Notes: a model not told the origin generated them from the sequence alone. Shown: positions 20,019 to 32,500, numbered from the stretch's first letter. The stretch: 64,000 bases of DNA from Thermothelomyces thermophilus ATCC 42464 (GCF_000226095.1 NC_016472.1:6696001-6760000), one strand, 5' to 3'. Made by a program: numbers and translations.

Positions 20019-21825
20019 CTAGTACCCCTTCGGCTTCTGCCCGTAGACGATGTGGAACGGCATGTAGGCCAGCATGGTGTTATCGTAGTACGCCTTCCTG
20101 ACATCGACCAGGAACAGCTCGACCTGCTCCCGCGTCCAGCCGCACCCCCTCGTCAGCGGGCCGAGCGCGATGGCCTGGATCCCGTCCATCAGGATGGTGC
20201 GCCAGTACAGCCCGACCGTCTTGAGCACCTTGTTCTTGGCCCATGTCCCGATGGGGATCTGCAGCACCCGCTCCGTCACGTTGACGAAGCCGGCCTCGCG
20301 CATCATGTCCGCCAGCCGCCCGTCGGCCGCCGCGTGGAAGTCGACCCCCAGGTTGGTGAGCCCTTCCATGATGAGCGACCAGTACCGCGCCACCGGGTGG
20401 TCCGGCTGTATCGGCTTGGCGCGGTTGGCCGAGATGGGGTAGTGGTAGACCTCTTGCATCTCGAACCAGCCACCGGGGCGGAGGTGTCTGTTTGGAGGTT
20501 GGGAAGATGAGAAGTCAGCGAAGACGGTAAAGAGGGAAAATCACAAGAAGAACAAAAGTGGTGAAGGGAAGTAAGTAGGGGGGAAGGGGAACAGTACTCT
20601 AGACATCGGCGCATCAGCTTGGGCCAGTCTTTGATCGCCATGACTGTGTGACGCGAGTGGATGTAGTCAAAGTAGTTGCGCGGGTGAAGCCAGCTAGAGA
20701 TATACCGTCATGGTTAGTTACGCAGATACGGACGGCTGGGCGCAGCATGTTACACATACGGGCTCCTGCGAGTAGTTTTGCGTCAGCAAACATTCGCGTT
20801 CGAGCGAGGGAAAACCCAGGAAGTACTTACTCCACATCGTCCACGATGAACCGCACATTTGGTGGCACCCACTCGGGCTGGATGGGACTCAGGTCGACCC
20901 CGAGGATGCTTGCGGTCGGAAACTGGTCTCCCACTGGTTCGGAAAGGTGGTCAGTTCCGCACCATACGGGACTCTATCGTGACAGACAGTGCATACTCTC
21001 GATCGCCCAGATGCCCGTCCCTGTCCCGATATCGAGGATCTGGTGCGGGTTATCGCCGATGGGCGCGAAGTGCAACTGGCCACAAAGCATCTTGACCATG
21101 GCATGCTTCATGTCTTCGCGCTGCTGCTCGACATCGTCATTCGGGAAGTTATACCGTCCCTCGCGGAACCGGTGATAGCGGCGCCCGTTCTCGTAGATGT
21201 AGTCGCGCACGCTCTCGGCAAGCGACGTCGTCGCCGATGTGTTCATGTCCGTTCCGTAGCCATCGTCCGTGGCCAGATCGTCGTCATCGACAATGATGCT
21301 GCCTTCTTCCGCCTGTTCTGTGGCGGCTTGCTCCACATCCTCCTCCTCTTCATCTTCCCTCCGATCATCAGCGTCGTCCGCTCCATCGTCGCCGTTGTCC
21401 GCCGGCCGTGCTGAGGTTTGAGGAGGTTGGTGGGGACCGGAGAACATGTAAGGCGGCGAGAGGCTCCCGCGTGGTCCGGCAGGATAGCTGGGCACGGAGG
21501 TCGATGATGAGCAACCCTCAGAGAAAGCGCTGTCCGGCATGGAGAGGATAGAGGCGCTGTCGTTGGCTGTAGCGGACTCACGCCCGGTGACCGAGAAGGG
21601 AGGTTCGAGCGGCACGTTGCGCCAGCTACCGACATCGTCCGCGCTGCTCCGCGATGCGTGATCCGGGACGGGCCGTGGCGTTGCCGTCGTTGCAACCGGG
21701 AGTGCTGCCTGTGCGACGACGTCTGTTGGCGAAGGGGCGTCCGTCTCTGCGCGGCTGCGTTTCTTGGACTTGGTCTCGACAATGGGCGCCACTGGAACGG
21801 CCGGCTGGTCTCGCGACTGTTCCAT
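20019..21825 (-). CDS. LaeA-like class I SAM methyltransferase
   Basis: Five exons on the minus strand: 21825-20997, 20933-20831, 20765-20760, 20693-20598 and 20487-20019, giving 500 residues. The first ~200 residues are disordered and acidic (REDEEEEDVEQ). The fold starts with YIYENGRRYHRFREGRYNFP, the entry signature of LaeA-type enzymes, then motif I (ILDIGTGTGIWAIE, residues 263-276), ILGVDLSPIQPEWVPPN, FDYIHSRH, and HLRPGGWFEMQEV. LaeA in Aspergillus is a nuclear regulator of secondary metabolism; most relatives are uncharacterised, so a regulatory role is only inferred. The third exon is just six bases, between two introns of 65 and 66 bases that each have good donor, branch and acceptor signals. 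Removing it would keep frame but change VESPW to VDW. Confidence 0.85.
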
Positions 21826-23739
21826 GATGCACTCACTGGCTGGCTCGAGCCTCTACTTCCAAGATCCGGTCGAAGGAAATGCCGGGCCGAGAAGAGACGG
21901 TGGCCGTGGTAGGTTTATTATCGGGCTCCGGCGGTTACACAAACGAGTATACGACAGTCCTCACCGTCCAGCCGCAGATGCCGAATACACGCCTGACGTC
22001 TTTAGAGCCGACAGCTGGCCACTTGGGGGAATCAGCTGCCACACGGAATCGGGGGCAGACTTTCGCAGCCCGCGGTTGACGAGCGCCGGTTGTGGAGGTA
22101 GGCAGGTTGGGTGTGTATGTATTGTGTATGTGGTTGTATGTGCGTGTAGGTGTGTTGTGTGTGTGTATTCGTGAATGTTACTGAACTTCGATTTCAAGAA
22201 TTAGTCCCGGGTGAGGAGCGGGGTCTGTGACGGCGATTTGGGACGGCCAATGTCAGGTGCCGAAAGCTCAGGGGCTTCTGGAAAGCGCTCCTTGACCAAA
22301 TTGACTTTTTGAATGCCACGACGTCGCTTAGATTAGTGTAGTTTACACATCGGGGATGACGGACCATGGGGTTGATGGAGCGAACGCGGTGGCGCGGCGA
22401 GGAAGCTGGCCCTCTTGACAAGAGATTCGCCCCTAGAGTCGACCCGTAGCGAGACTCGATGCTGAAGCCAGCCTATCAATCGACTGCGCAAGGGATTGAG
22501 TTAAGGCGCAACGGGGCGCGCCAGTAGAATGAGCGGGGCCTTGGCTCTTGTATGAAATAAGAGTTGGAGGTAGATGTTTTGAGCAGCGGCTCTCGGTCTC
22601 CGCTCTCGAGTGTGGGGGGCAACGCTGCGAGGTAGCAATAATGCCCGCACTTCGTCCACACCTACCTAGTGTATAAGTGCCTACTAGTATCTTATTAACT
22701 ACCTTCCCTCCTTGTGCCGGCAAGGGGCAATGTTAAATGTCCACCACTCTCTTCAAGGCAGGCTACTGGACGACAACTCGCAGGGCGGCGTCGGCTTTTT
22801 GCTTTTGTTCCAGGCGGACCGACGGGTGTGGCAACGTTTGCGGTGGTGGATCCCGGTCCCCGGACTTGTTCCCTGGCCAATCCGCTTAGAATCAGTGGAA
22901 AGTGCCCGTCTCATGACGGACAATGCGATCTCGATCACAAGAGAGATCAAGGAGTGGAGCGAAGAGTGGCTGTTGTTGACTGTGCCCAGTCGAACTCCAT
23001 CTCAATTCCAAGAGTTATTCCTCGCCTCTTCGACTGGTCGGCGGAGAGTTGCTGTGAGCTTCGGCAACCACTTGTAAGTACGGAACACTGAAACGACATC
23101 CACAGCGAGTGGCGAAGGCATACGAGTGCTCTGGTTTGGAAATTTCAAATGTTTGCGATAATGAAAACGTGTCTCAAGTAGTTGTGAGTGTGAGAAGGCT
23201 TGAGAGACATGCATTCTGCTTACCCAAAGTTACACTTGTAACGCAGTCTACCACGATGGGGGGCGAGTACGGACCGTACTCAAGCTGGAAGTGGATAACA
23301 CTACGAAATGGCCTATACGGTATGGAAGAGTACGCAGTACGGAGATTTCCGTAATCCGTACTCGGTACTTGAAATGGTGGCTTGTGTAGTGTACTGTATA
23401 TGTGCCAGAAGCACCAGCCACACTCGTTGCAAGGTGGGATGTGGCTGTCATGGTACAAAAGGAATCTGCAAAAGATTTGGGCTTAGCGCCGAACCTTGCG
23501 CAGCAGGCAGGCAGACCAAACTGACGTGGGCTTGGCTGCGGGTGCGCTCCAGCTGCGGAATCTCGAGCTCCAGCACCAACGGTCCGTACGGAGTGCATGT
23601 ACGAACCGCTTGACCCAACAACAAACCATCTCGCCCTTTCGAGCTTGCGCCTCGCCGCGAAGTAGCCCCGCCGAACCAAAACAAGAAATAAAAAAATTCA
23701 GCACGATTATCTCGGGCAACGGAAGGATAATTTCTCGCA
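21826..23739. other. Divergent intergenic region, LaeA-like gene / RPN5
   Basis: This is the promoter space of two divergent genes. It contains a TG-rich tract (about 22098-22168) and, from about 23267 to 23370, a cluster of gtac/cggagta-like words. The largest frame that might attract attention (22712-23077, plus, 121 codons) has no known motif. I see no supportable gene. Confidence 0.6.
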
Positions 23740-25377
23740 ATGGCGGACGCGGCGTTTAAGCCCGAGAGGGACTACTCGAAGGAGGCCGACACCCTGATTC
23801 CCGAGGCCGAGCAGCTCGCAAAGGTTCGGGAAGCACTTTGACTGAGCTGCAGATCAGTAACTGATGCCCGTGGTAGACAGACATTCATGCCGCTATCGAA
23901 AAGCTCTCGATTCTCGAGAAGCAGACACGCCAGGTAATGCCCACGTTCCTACCCCGCGCCGAACCGCATCTAACAGACTGGCGCACGACAAGGCATCCGA
24001 TCTCGCATCAACATCACGGATCCTCGTCACCATCGTTACCATCTGCAAAAATGCCGGCGATTGGAGCCTGCTCAACGACCAGACCCTGGTGCTCTCCAAG
24101 AAGCATGGCCAGCTCAAACAGGCCATCACCAAGATGGTCCAGACCGTCATGGGCTTCCTAGACCAGACACCGAACTTGGAGACCAAGCTATCCGTGATCG
24201 AGACTCTTCGTACGGTCACCGAGGGCAAGATCTTTGTCGAGGTTGAACGGGCTCGCGTGACCAAGATCCTTTCCGACATCAAGAAGAAGCAGGGTGATCT
24301 CAAGGGGGCTACGGACACGCTGTGCGAACTTCAGGTCGAGACCTTCGGCTCGATGGACCGCCGCGAGAAGGTCGAGTTCATTCTGGCTCAGGTGGGGCTT
24401 TGCATCGAGATTGGGGATTGGACACAAGCAGGCATCCTCAGCCGCAAGATCAGCACCAAGTACCTGGCGCGGAAACCCAAGAAGACGCCGGAGCAGCTTG
24501 AGAAAGAGAAGAAGGAGCGTGAGAAGAAGGGCAAGGTCGAGGAAGAGCCCGAGAAGGAGGAGGACGTTACGGATCTCAAGCTGCGTTACTACAGGCAGCA
24601 GATCCTGCTGGCCCAGCATGAGGGCAAGTACCTCGACGTGTGCAAGCACTACAGACAAGTGCTGGACACGGAGACGGTCGAGGAAGACCCAGAGAAGCTC
24701 CGCTTTGTAAGCGCGCCAAGTCGTCGCTGGGATCGGAACGGCATCGCTAACCCTGTGATTAGGTGCTGCAGAGGATCATCTACTTCATCATCCTGGCGCC
24801 GCATGACAACGAGCAACACGATCTGCTCCACAGAATTCACAGGGATCCTCGGAAGTCCTTGGTCCCCGAAGATGCGGAGCTCCTCAAACTCTTTACCGTT
24901 CCCGAGCTCATGCGGTGGCCCGAGGTCGCGCGGGTCTTCGGTCCGCACCTGACGGAGACGGACGTCTTCGACGCGGAGCTGGGCGACTCGGACGACGAGA
25001 AGGCCTTTGAGCGGTGGCAGGACCTGCGCAAGCGCGTCATCGAGCACAACGTGCGCGTGATTGCCAAGTACTATACCCGCATCCGGATGGGCCGCCTCAC
25101 CCAGCTGCTAGACCTGACCGAGGACGAGACGGAAAAGTACATCAGCGAGCTGGTGACGTCCAAGACGATCTACGCCAAGATCGACCGTCCCGCTCGCATC
25201 GTCAACTTCGCCAAGCCGCGCGATGCCGACGAGATCCTGAATGAATGGAGTTTCAACATGAAGAGCCTGCTCGGCCTGCTGGAACGCATTGACCATCTGA
25301 TCACGAAGGAGGAGATGATGGCCAGGATTCAGCCCGGCGTCAAGGCCAAGGGCAAAGAATCCAAGCGGGCCCGCTAA
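23740..25377 (+). CDS. rpn5: 26S proteasome regulatory (lid) subunit Rpn5
   Basis: Four exons (23740-23823, 23877-23933, 23993-24706, 24763-25377) give 489 residues; the introns are 53, 59 and 56 bases. The start gives MADAAFKPERDYSKEADTLI, followed by EKLSILEKQTRQ and SDLASTSRILVAI-type helices characteristic of Rpn5/PSMD12. The TPR-like repeats run through the long third exon. The C-terminal third carries the PCI domain (RVIEHNVRVIAKYYTRIRM, LLDLTEDETEKYISELV, IYAKIDRPARIVNF), which pairs with other lid subunits. It works in the proteasome lid, in nucleus and cytoplasm. A lysine/glutamate-rich insert (about residues 210-240) is somewhat longer than in yeast, where Rpn5 has 445 residues. The gene is convergent with RQC2, 1.1 kb downstream. 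Confidence 0.95.
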
Positions 25378-26470
25378 AGGGACCCGCGCCTATTAACTTA
25401 TGGTCACGTAGACGACTGTACGAATAGACATGAACTGGGAAACCACGGTTCTCGATCCAGTGGACTGAGGATGTCGACGCAACGCTGGTGGGAAGCTAGT
25501 GGCAATGATAGTTCTCGCGGATTGTCGTCGACAGACGAGATGATCCCTCGAATATCTGCATGTTAAGGCAGGGCAATCGTCCCCCTCAAAATCTCCCCGT
25601 GTCTACTGTAAGAATCGAGGGCTGAGGCGAGGCGAGATTCCGCAGCTGGCCTGAGCACCTCGCGCGGACGGTACCTGCGCGGGATACCTCCACGCATCGG
25701 AACTTAACGCCTACACATACGAGAATAGAGTATACACACAATACAGGACAGTATGTGAACCGCCATCGCTCCGCGTCCGCACCCGACCACGCACTCTACA
25801 ATGAAAATGCATGCGGGATTAAGTAATGGGACAAGACGCCCCAAGCCATGTCTCCAGAAGTGCTCAACCATCATCACCTAAGTGCCTACCCAAGTGAATG
25901 CAGGAAAATGTCTCTTAGTGTAATTGCATGTACACACATGGACCTCTGCAGTCATCGTTCAGCACCTGGTCGAGCACGATCAAGATAGAATGATAACTGG
26001 GGGTAAATAGAGCCTATTTTAGGATCTCAAGGTAGCGCCAAGGCTTATTATTGTTCCTTTCCTTTCCCGCCGTCTAGAACCCATTCCCGTTCTCCCTTCC
26101 CTTCTACTCCCTGGTGTCCCTCATCAGGTCCGACTTTTTAGCTTAGTGTTTTCCCCCTCTTGGTTCCAATCCTGAGAGATATAACCCACACAAACAGCGG
26201 TCCGATCGTTGTGTGCGCTCTGGGGGGCAAGATACATCCTACTTTAAAAAAGTGTCGAGAGCGTCTTGAGCACCTTTTGGTGCATATGCTTGTTCGATGG
26301 CGGTGCTTACATGTTACTGAGGAGGGACATCCAAGCCATCCAATCAGCCCGGAGATACATACCATCGTGGTCGTTGTCACCCAAACAAGTCGTGATGGAA
26401 AGCTGTACAATACAGCGTATGCATGTATGTATATAGAGGTATGGCGGTTGACCGTCTAGCAGACAACCTC
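25378..26470. other. Tail-to-tail 3' flanks of RPN5 and RQC2
   Basis: These 1.1 kb separate two convergent genes. Apart from probable 3' UTRs I see nothing: no reading frame with recognisable motifs, no RNA gene and no long repeat. Confidence 0.65.
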
Positions 26471-29400
26471 TTACTTCTTCTTCCCTCCCTTCCCTTTCTG
26501 CCCCTTTTGCCCACCTCCGCCGCCACCACCCTTCCCGCCCCCCTTGCCGCCCGATCCACCACCGCCAGCCATACCGCCCGACGTCATGACCGTCACCTTG
26601 CTGACGGGGACAACATTGAAGGCCTCCTCCACCTTCAGACCCTTTATCAACGCCACCTCCCTGGGCCACATGCGCTCCACGTCGGCCGACTTCTCGTCCA
26701 CGGCGCCTTTCTTGCCCGCGGCCAGCTTCCACCGCTCCACAATCTCCTTGATCGCCTTCCCCTTCTTGACCTGCCCCGGTTGCAACTTGACCTTGTACTT
26801 GACCTTGGCGAGCGCGTTCCACGGCGCGCACACGGGCACCACCTCGAGGATCTCATCCCCGGGCAGGGGGGTACCGACCAGCGCGTCCAGCGGACCGAAC
26901 TCTATGGCCTCCGAGTCGTCGAGGCCGTCGACGCCGCCCCCCTCGAGCATCTGCCGGCGCATCTCCTCGTGCTCGGCAATCCGCTTCTTGGCGCGCTCCT
27001 GCGCCTGGCGGCGGCGTTCCGCAGCGGCAGCGGCCTCGGCTTCGCGCTTGGCGCGGGCGGCGGCCTCAGCCTCGGCCTTTTGTCGCGCTGCGGCTACACC
27101 GAGGAGCTCTTCCATCAGGGCGCGGTCTTCTTCGTCTTGGTATTTGTACTTGGTGGCGATCTTCTTGGCTTTGCCGCGCTGGCCGCGCTTGAGCGGCTGT
27201 TGTTTCTTTTGTGGCTGTTGGGACACGGTGGAGGGTGTTTCTGGGCGGGTGGAAGGTTTTGACTGCTCTGCTTCTGTTTCTGCTTTTTCTTCTGGCTCTG
27301 GCTCTGGCTCTGGCTCTGGTTCTGCCTCTGCTTCGGCTTCTGCCTCGGCGGTGTCGGGCTGGGCGTCCTGTTCCTCGGGTGCCGTACCGGCAGGAGCGTC
27401 TGCATTGACGTCGAGATGCGCCATCTCCTCGGTCGGCGGGCCGGGTTCCTCCTTGGTGCCTTGCTCTGAATCGGGCGTGGTCTCTTCTCCATTCGCCGCC
27501 CCCGATTGCAGAGGATTTGCCCTCGCGCGATTTTCCTCGTCTCCCTCTTCATCGCTGCTGTCTCCGAGGTCCCCTTTCTCAGATGTGGCATCGGCCTCAA
27601 CTTCAGTGGCGACACTCACAGGCGCCGCGCCAGCCGTGCCAACATCTGCGTCATATAGTCTATGCTTGACATGCCTGGCCTTGCTCTCCTCGGAAACCTT
27701 GAACATCAACCCGAAGCCGAGCATGAGTAGCGCTGGCGGGAGGGGATTGCGCTTCCCCCGGACCATAAAGGAACCGACGGGAAGGTATTCGCCCGCGGGT
27801 GCCGACTTGGACACCTGATCGGCATTCACCCAGTAGGCACCCATTGCCGCTTTCGAGTCCCAGGCGTTCGAGCAACACACAGACAGGCTGCCTGCCTGAG
27901 CGAGCGTTGAGGGTGGGATGGGGGCGTCGGGCGTTTTCGGGTTGTTCTTGACGATGACGGTCGGCGCCCCGTGCATGTCTGCGTGGACATAGACGTCGCC
28001 TTTCCTCAGGTACCGCTTGTAGAGGATCTCATTCTGCTGGGCATCACGCCCACCGAGGACGAGATAGCCGTCCGACGATATAAACCAGATGAACTTCTCG
28101 AACCATAACTGCTTCCTAATGGGCTGAAGCACGGGCTTCTCCTGCTTCAGTCCTTTCTTGAGGTCTTCGGCGATTTTCTGTTCCGCATTCTTGAGTGCGA
28201 TCTCGGACTGCTGAACAGTCTTTTGCTGTTTTTCGGCTGCTGTTCGCTTCTGCTCGTAGTATTCTCGCGCGTTGTTCCAAGGGGAAAGCTTGAGGTTAAT
28301 GTCGATGGCGAGCCGCTTAGCAGGCCCCTTGGCCTTGTCTGGTACGCCATCGTCGGCTGCTTCTTCGTCAGTGTCGTAGTCAAAGTCCAACTTGTCCTCG
28401 GCCTCGCCTTCCTCCTCTTCCTCGCCGAGCAGCAGCGTAATCACGTTTTCATGCAGCCTCATTGGAAGCTGGATGATCTCGGCGACAGGGTTGTGCAATT
28501 TTTGCTCGCGCTCGACCAGTTTGTTGACGTCTACCCAATCCATGCCTTGCTGGAGTAGGCCATTGACGGCGTCCATGGCTTCCTGAACCCGTTCGATGTT
28601 GGCCTCGATGGCTGCCGCCTTGCGTAGGTTCAGCATCTGCGCTTCCTGAAGGCCCTCGATTCGTTGCTCCTGATCCCGGCGCGCGGCTTCGAGTTTCCGC
28701 TTAGCTATGGCCTCGCGTTCTTGCAAGCGCGATTCGAGCTTCTGGCCCTCAAGCGAGGAGAAGAACTCGTCGACTGTCTTGTTGTAACCGTCGAAGCTCA
28801 GTACCTGGCAGCTAGGATCGTCCTCAAACTGCTTAGGTAGGAATGGCTGGAAGTCCTCATACAGCAAGTTGCGCGGCCTGCTGATCTGCGCATCCTCACC
28901 CTCCGCTACCGGCTCTTGAGCGCGGGGGTTGGGCTTTGCGATGATGTAGCCCTTGGTGGTGGAGGAACTGATGACATCGTCCAAGATTGAACGGCCTCGC
29001 TCCAGAGACTGAAACAACGCGTCCAACAGCGACTCGTCCTCCAGGATCTCGGCCGGCTTAATGGCTGGATCGAAGTTTGCCAGGCGGAATGCATGGTCGA
29101 TGAGAACTGGCGGCAGCTCGGTTATTGTTGTTACGAGACCTCGTCTGAGTTCGTCCGAAGTCTTTTTCTTCGCCTTCTTCGACTCGGCTTGCGCCAACGC
29201 AGTCCTCAGAGCATCGCGGAGGCGCTCTTTCGTCAAGGGAGGAACACCTCCAAAGTTCTGCCGGTTCTCCAACGTGTAGGTCAAGCCCACCCGCTGGGGT
29301 TCTTGCCCTTCTCCCTCGGGTACATTGCGTAGCAGGGCGAGGATCTTGAGTTCTGCATCTGTCAAGATGATATTGCCGCTGGCGAAGAACTCGAGGTAAA

Positions 29401-29799
29401 GCCGGTAAGCTCCATCACTGAACTGGATTTCTATGATGCGGTCTGTGCCAATCTGGGAGACGGCCGTGACTCGGCGGGTCTTGAGGAACTTGCGCAGACG
29501 CGAGACGAACTGGCTTGGTGCGGGAGCTGCGGCACGGGCAAAATCGGTCAGATGGCAGCGGAAACCGGACTCAATGAGCAACTGCTGCCTGCTGTTTGGT
29601 TTCGCAAACTTGAGAAGGAGGATCTTGGAATTGAGATCGTAGATGTTGGACAGGCGCAGAGAGACGAGTGCTTCGGCAAGCTCGTGCGAAATGACCTGGA
29701 CCGCGGAAAGAGCGGCAAGTCAGCGCGGGGTTGAATCGGCGGTACATGGAATGGCAGCGGGCATACCTTGACATCTAGGGACGAGAATCTCTGCTTCAT
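26471..29799 (-). CDS. rqc2: Ribosome quality control protein Rqc2/NEMF (NFACT family)
   Basis: Two exons (29799-29767, then 29695-26471) give 1085 residues; the 71-base intron follows codon 11. Rqc2 binds stalled 60S-peptidyl-tRNA, recruits Ltn1 and directs CAT tailing. What is seen: NFACT-N with Asp 9 (MKQRFSSLD) and the GTDR motif (Asp 96, Arg 97), equivalents of yeast residues required for CAT tailing; a long coiled coil (about 320-420); the NFACT-R domain from about residue 541 (FIWFISSDGYLVLGG, then DVYVHADMHGAPTVIVKN); a Glu/Ala/Pro-rich stretch encoded by short repeats; a second coiled coil; and the conserved C-terminal NFACT-C domain (about 950-1057, with EILEVVPVCAPWNAL and KYKVKLQPGQVKKG). 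It ends in a Gly/Lys tail. Length is close to yeast Rqc2 (1038). Confidence 0.95.
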
Positions 29800-32320
29800 C
29801 TTGGGCGTGTCTGTAGCTTGTAGGCAGCCTACCAGCCTATGGTCCGGTTTCTCGTAGGCAGGTCTTGCGACGCTCAGAGCCTCGATGTCATGGCGGGGCA
29901 GCCTCAAGGCAGGTCGGCGTCCCAAAAGAGCAAGTGGGGTTTAGGGTCCCACTGGTTCCGAGACCCTGCGAGTCTGCGCGCAGTCCGCAGGACAGGTTGG
30001 ACTCGCCTTCTCGATCATCACTCTTGTGTTTCGCTTGAGCCTCCTGTTCATAGTTCATTATTCTCTTCATCTTCCTTCTCTCATTTTTTACCCCCTTTCT
30101 CTTTTTTTCTTCTCTGTATCAACGATCGCGGGACGTCCATACAGGAAACGGATTGTAATTTTGAACAGTAAAAAAATCAAGACGAGGTCGGGGCCATTGT
30201 CGAGGAAGTCCGTCTCTGCAATCTATGCAAGATGATTGACGAAAAATAGTATGTCAAGGCAAAAGCCAAACCGCCGAGGCCAATTCCGATCGCAAGAGAG
30301 TACATTACCTTCAAAACTTCCATTGTGTTGAAATTGTCCCTTGTTGGAGACTCTACGGGTGGCCTTTTGCAAACAAGTCGAAGTGAGGAAGTGCGGTTGC
30401 GCTCCACCTGCAGCTGGTCCCGAGCGGTGACTGCGGCGTGGCATCCACCAAAATGCGGACAACACGACTGCGTAATCCATACGGATTACGGACGGACCCT
30501 GAACTCAGTTCCGACGTAGACACGAGGCATTCGATCAAAGAACCCTACGGAGTAACCCCCCAAGCCAGCTCCAAGAGCCGCGAATCCTCATTCCAAGACA
30601 CACACCGCCCGGCAAGCGCTCCAGTCAGCTCAAACCTATTGTTTTTAAGCCGACAACTGGCGGTGTACTGTACTGTATGTATGTACTGTGTACGGCGTGC
30701 AAGTAGTGTCTTTCTTTGCACTCCCGCCGTCCCAGAAGACGCCGCAACAAGCTGAGCTTGCTGGAAGCCGAACAAAGGCGTTACAGAGCACAAACATAGT
30801 GGCAGTGTAGGAACTCTAACTGGGACCAAAACTACGGGCCCGGCAGAAACGTTCCCCGCCCCGAAGCGAAGGCGAACGTCGAAAAGCAAGACCGGGACCG
30901 CTCGTCCCAGGATTAGCCACGAAGTTCCAGACCAAGTATAGGAGTAAACGCTCGCTCGTCAAAACAATTGTCACCAATCAGCACCACATCGGCACATAAC
31001 AACCGGTTGCGGAACTCGCATGTGAACAACAAGCGGCTCCGGGGGAGTGATCGGCTCGGGCGGATGACCCGGACTCTTCCGCGCAGCAACTCGGCGTGTT
31101 GTTGACGGCAGTACTCCGTAGTTGCCATGACAACAGTCAATGGCGTGCTTCACAAGGTGGAGAGCCGAGAAAGCACCTCGGCATGTACGAGTATGTAGAT
31201 AGTGTATCAAGCAGGAAGATGGGGGTTACTTTATCTCAATCAGATGCCTGTAAGCGAGAGCCGAGAGCCTGCCCTGTTGTTGACACAATTCTGGCCTGAT
31301 ACGAGTGACAAGCGCTGGGACGGCGGCTGGGGTCTTTTGCTCGCGGCTTCAGCTCAATTCCAATCCTGGGCCGGTGCCGAACGGCCCAATCGCGAGCGCC
31401 CACGAAATCGGAGGTCGAGGAAAGAAGGCTGGGCGAGACGCGGCGACAAGCTGTGGCAAAATGGCCAATTGAGGTTCTGGGTCGGCTGGTGATCAACCAT
31501 GCATTTCCCAGCCCGCAGATTCTCTTTCTCTCTCGTGCAGCAGCGGCACCAGCAGCAGCAGCAGCCAGGGGTTTGACCAACCTCTCCGCCCAGCCACCGA
31601 TAGTAAAGATGCTGCCTGCGTATTCTGGGCTGCAGGAGTTCCAAGATCTTTCGGTCTGGCCACCAGCTGTCACGTCACCCTCCACCTTTGGACGACGTTG
31701 CTGGAAAATTCGAAGCCTTCACTAAGATAACTATGCCGTAGCACTTGCAGCCCCGGAAGCTGCAAGTTGATTCTTGGAGGGCTCTCTCCACCACCAATAC
31801 GGGAGATCTGGCCCCGCACTTGAGGAGGCTGGAGTCTCGGATCGCCCACTTCGCGTCGCCCTGGGCCCTGGGCCCTGGGGTGATGGGCCCGTTGCCGTGG
31901 TGGATGGCAGGAGCTTTTCAGCTCTCAATGGGCGAATGCTACTCCGTAGGTCGGAGTGGCTGGAAGCGGCGGAACGGACAGGGGGAGGTTGGGGAAAATG
32001 CTCCGCAGGAAGAGCAGGGAGTGGGGAGCTGCGGTCGGCCCTGTGGAGCCCGTGCAGGGCCAGCTAATCCAATTCGGGCCACAATAAACAAGAGAGGGCC
32101 CCACATCATGTAAACAGAGGCTCAGAAGCTCCTGCCACACTGGGAGGGTTTCGAAGTCTGACGACTGCCAATGGACCCCAGCCATCGCGAGCACACAGCA
32201 GTTCGCACGCTCCCATTGGGTTCCTCATCACGCAGTCGCTCTCCCCGCCAACCAGCGCCAGGTCCGGGAACAGCGGCGCAAATGCGTATTTGAGGGCGCC
32301 TCGCTCGAGCAACCTGTGCC
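29800..32320. other. Divergent intergenic region, RQC2 / hex-1
   Basis: This 2.5-kb region contains the RQC2 promoter and distal hex-1 promoter. TACTCCGTA or its complement occurs at 30546-30554, 31112-31120 and 31940-31948. One short candidate gene (30177-30323, minus) is listed separately. Other frames (for example 31236-31685, minus) look like chance. Confidence 0.55.
30177..30323 (-). CDS. Possible 48-residue single-span membrane microprotein
   Basis: The minus-strand frame starting at the ATG 30323-30321 reads MEVLK, then a clean hydrophobic segment (LAIGIGLGGLAFALTYYF), then a basic tail. It is short and I recognise no family. A second reading is possible: GTAATG right after the fifth codon and a TAG at 30225-30223 could bound an 86-base intron (30223-30308), giving another ~50-residue product with its own hydrophobic stretch and a lysine-rich end. 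Hydrophobic frames of this size arise by chance, so this is only a candidate. Confidence 0.2.
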   Translation of the reverse strand: MEVLKVMYSLAIGIGLGGLAFALTYYFSSIILHRLQRRTSSTMAPTSS

Positions 32321-32500
32321 TGACCTTCTCCTCCTCCTTCTGCACCTTGCATCTCGTCGCGTCCACTCGCAGGCAACCACACATCCTCCTCCTCTCCCAA
32401 AACCCCCCCGCTTTTTCTTTCCCTTGTTGGAATTCGATTGAAAAAGAAGACGGGTCCGTCTAGAGACCGCCTTCTCACCTTTCTCTCGACTTCTTTCTAG
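32321..32500 (+). promoter_or_regulatory. Pyrimidine-rich promoter/leader of hex-1
   Basis: The plus strand is strongly C/T-rich (CTTCTCCTCCTCCTTC near the left, CTTTTTCTTTCCCTTG in the middle, TTCTCTCGACTTCTTTCTAG at the right). Such tracts precede transcription starts of highly expressed fungal genes. The terminal TCTAG could also be a splice acceptor for an undetected upstream exon. Confidence 0.4.

Noticed and set aside
26423-27818. Plus-strand frames of 279 and 424 codons opposite RQC2
   Set aside because: Antisense shadows of RQC2; they contain no domain and end where the RQC2 low-complexity region ends.
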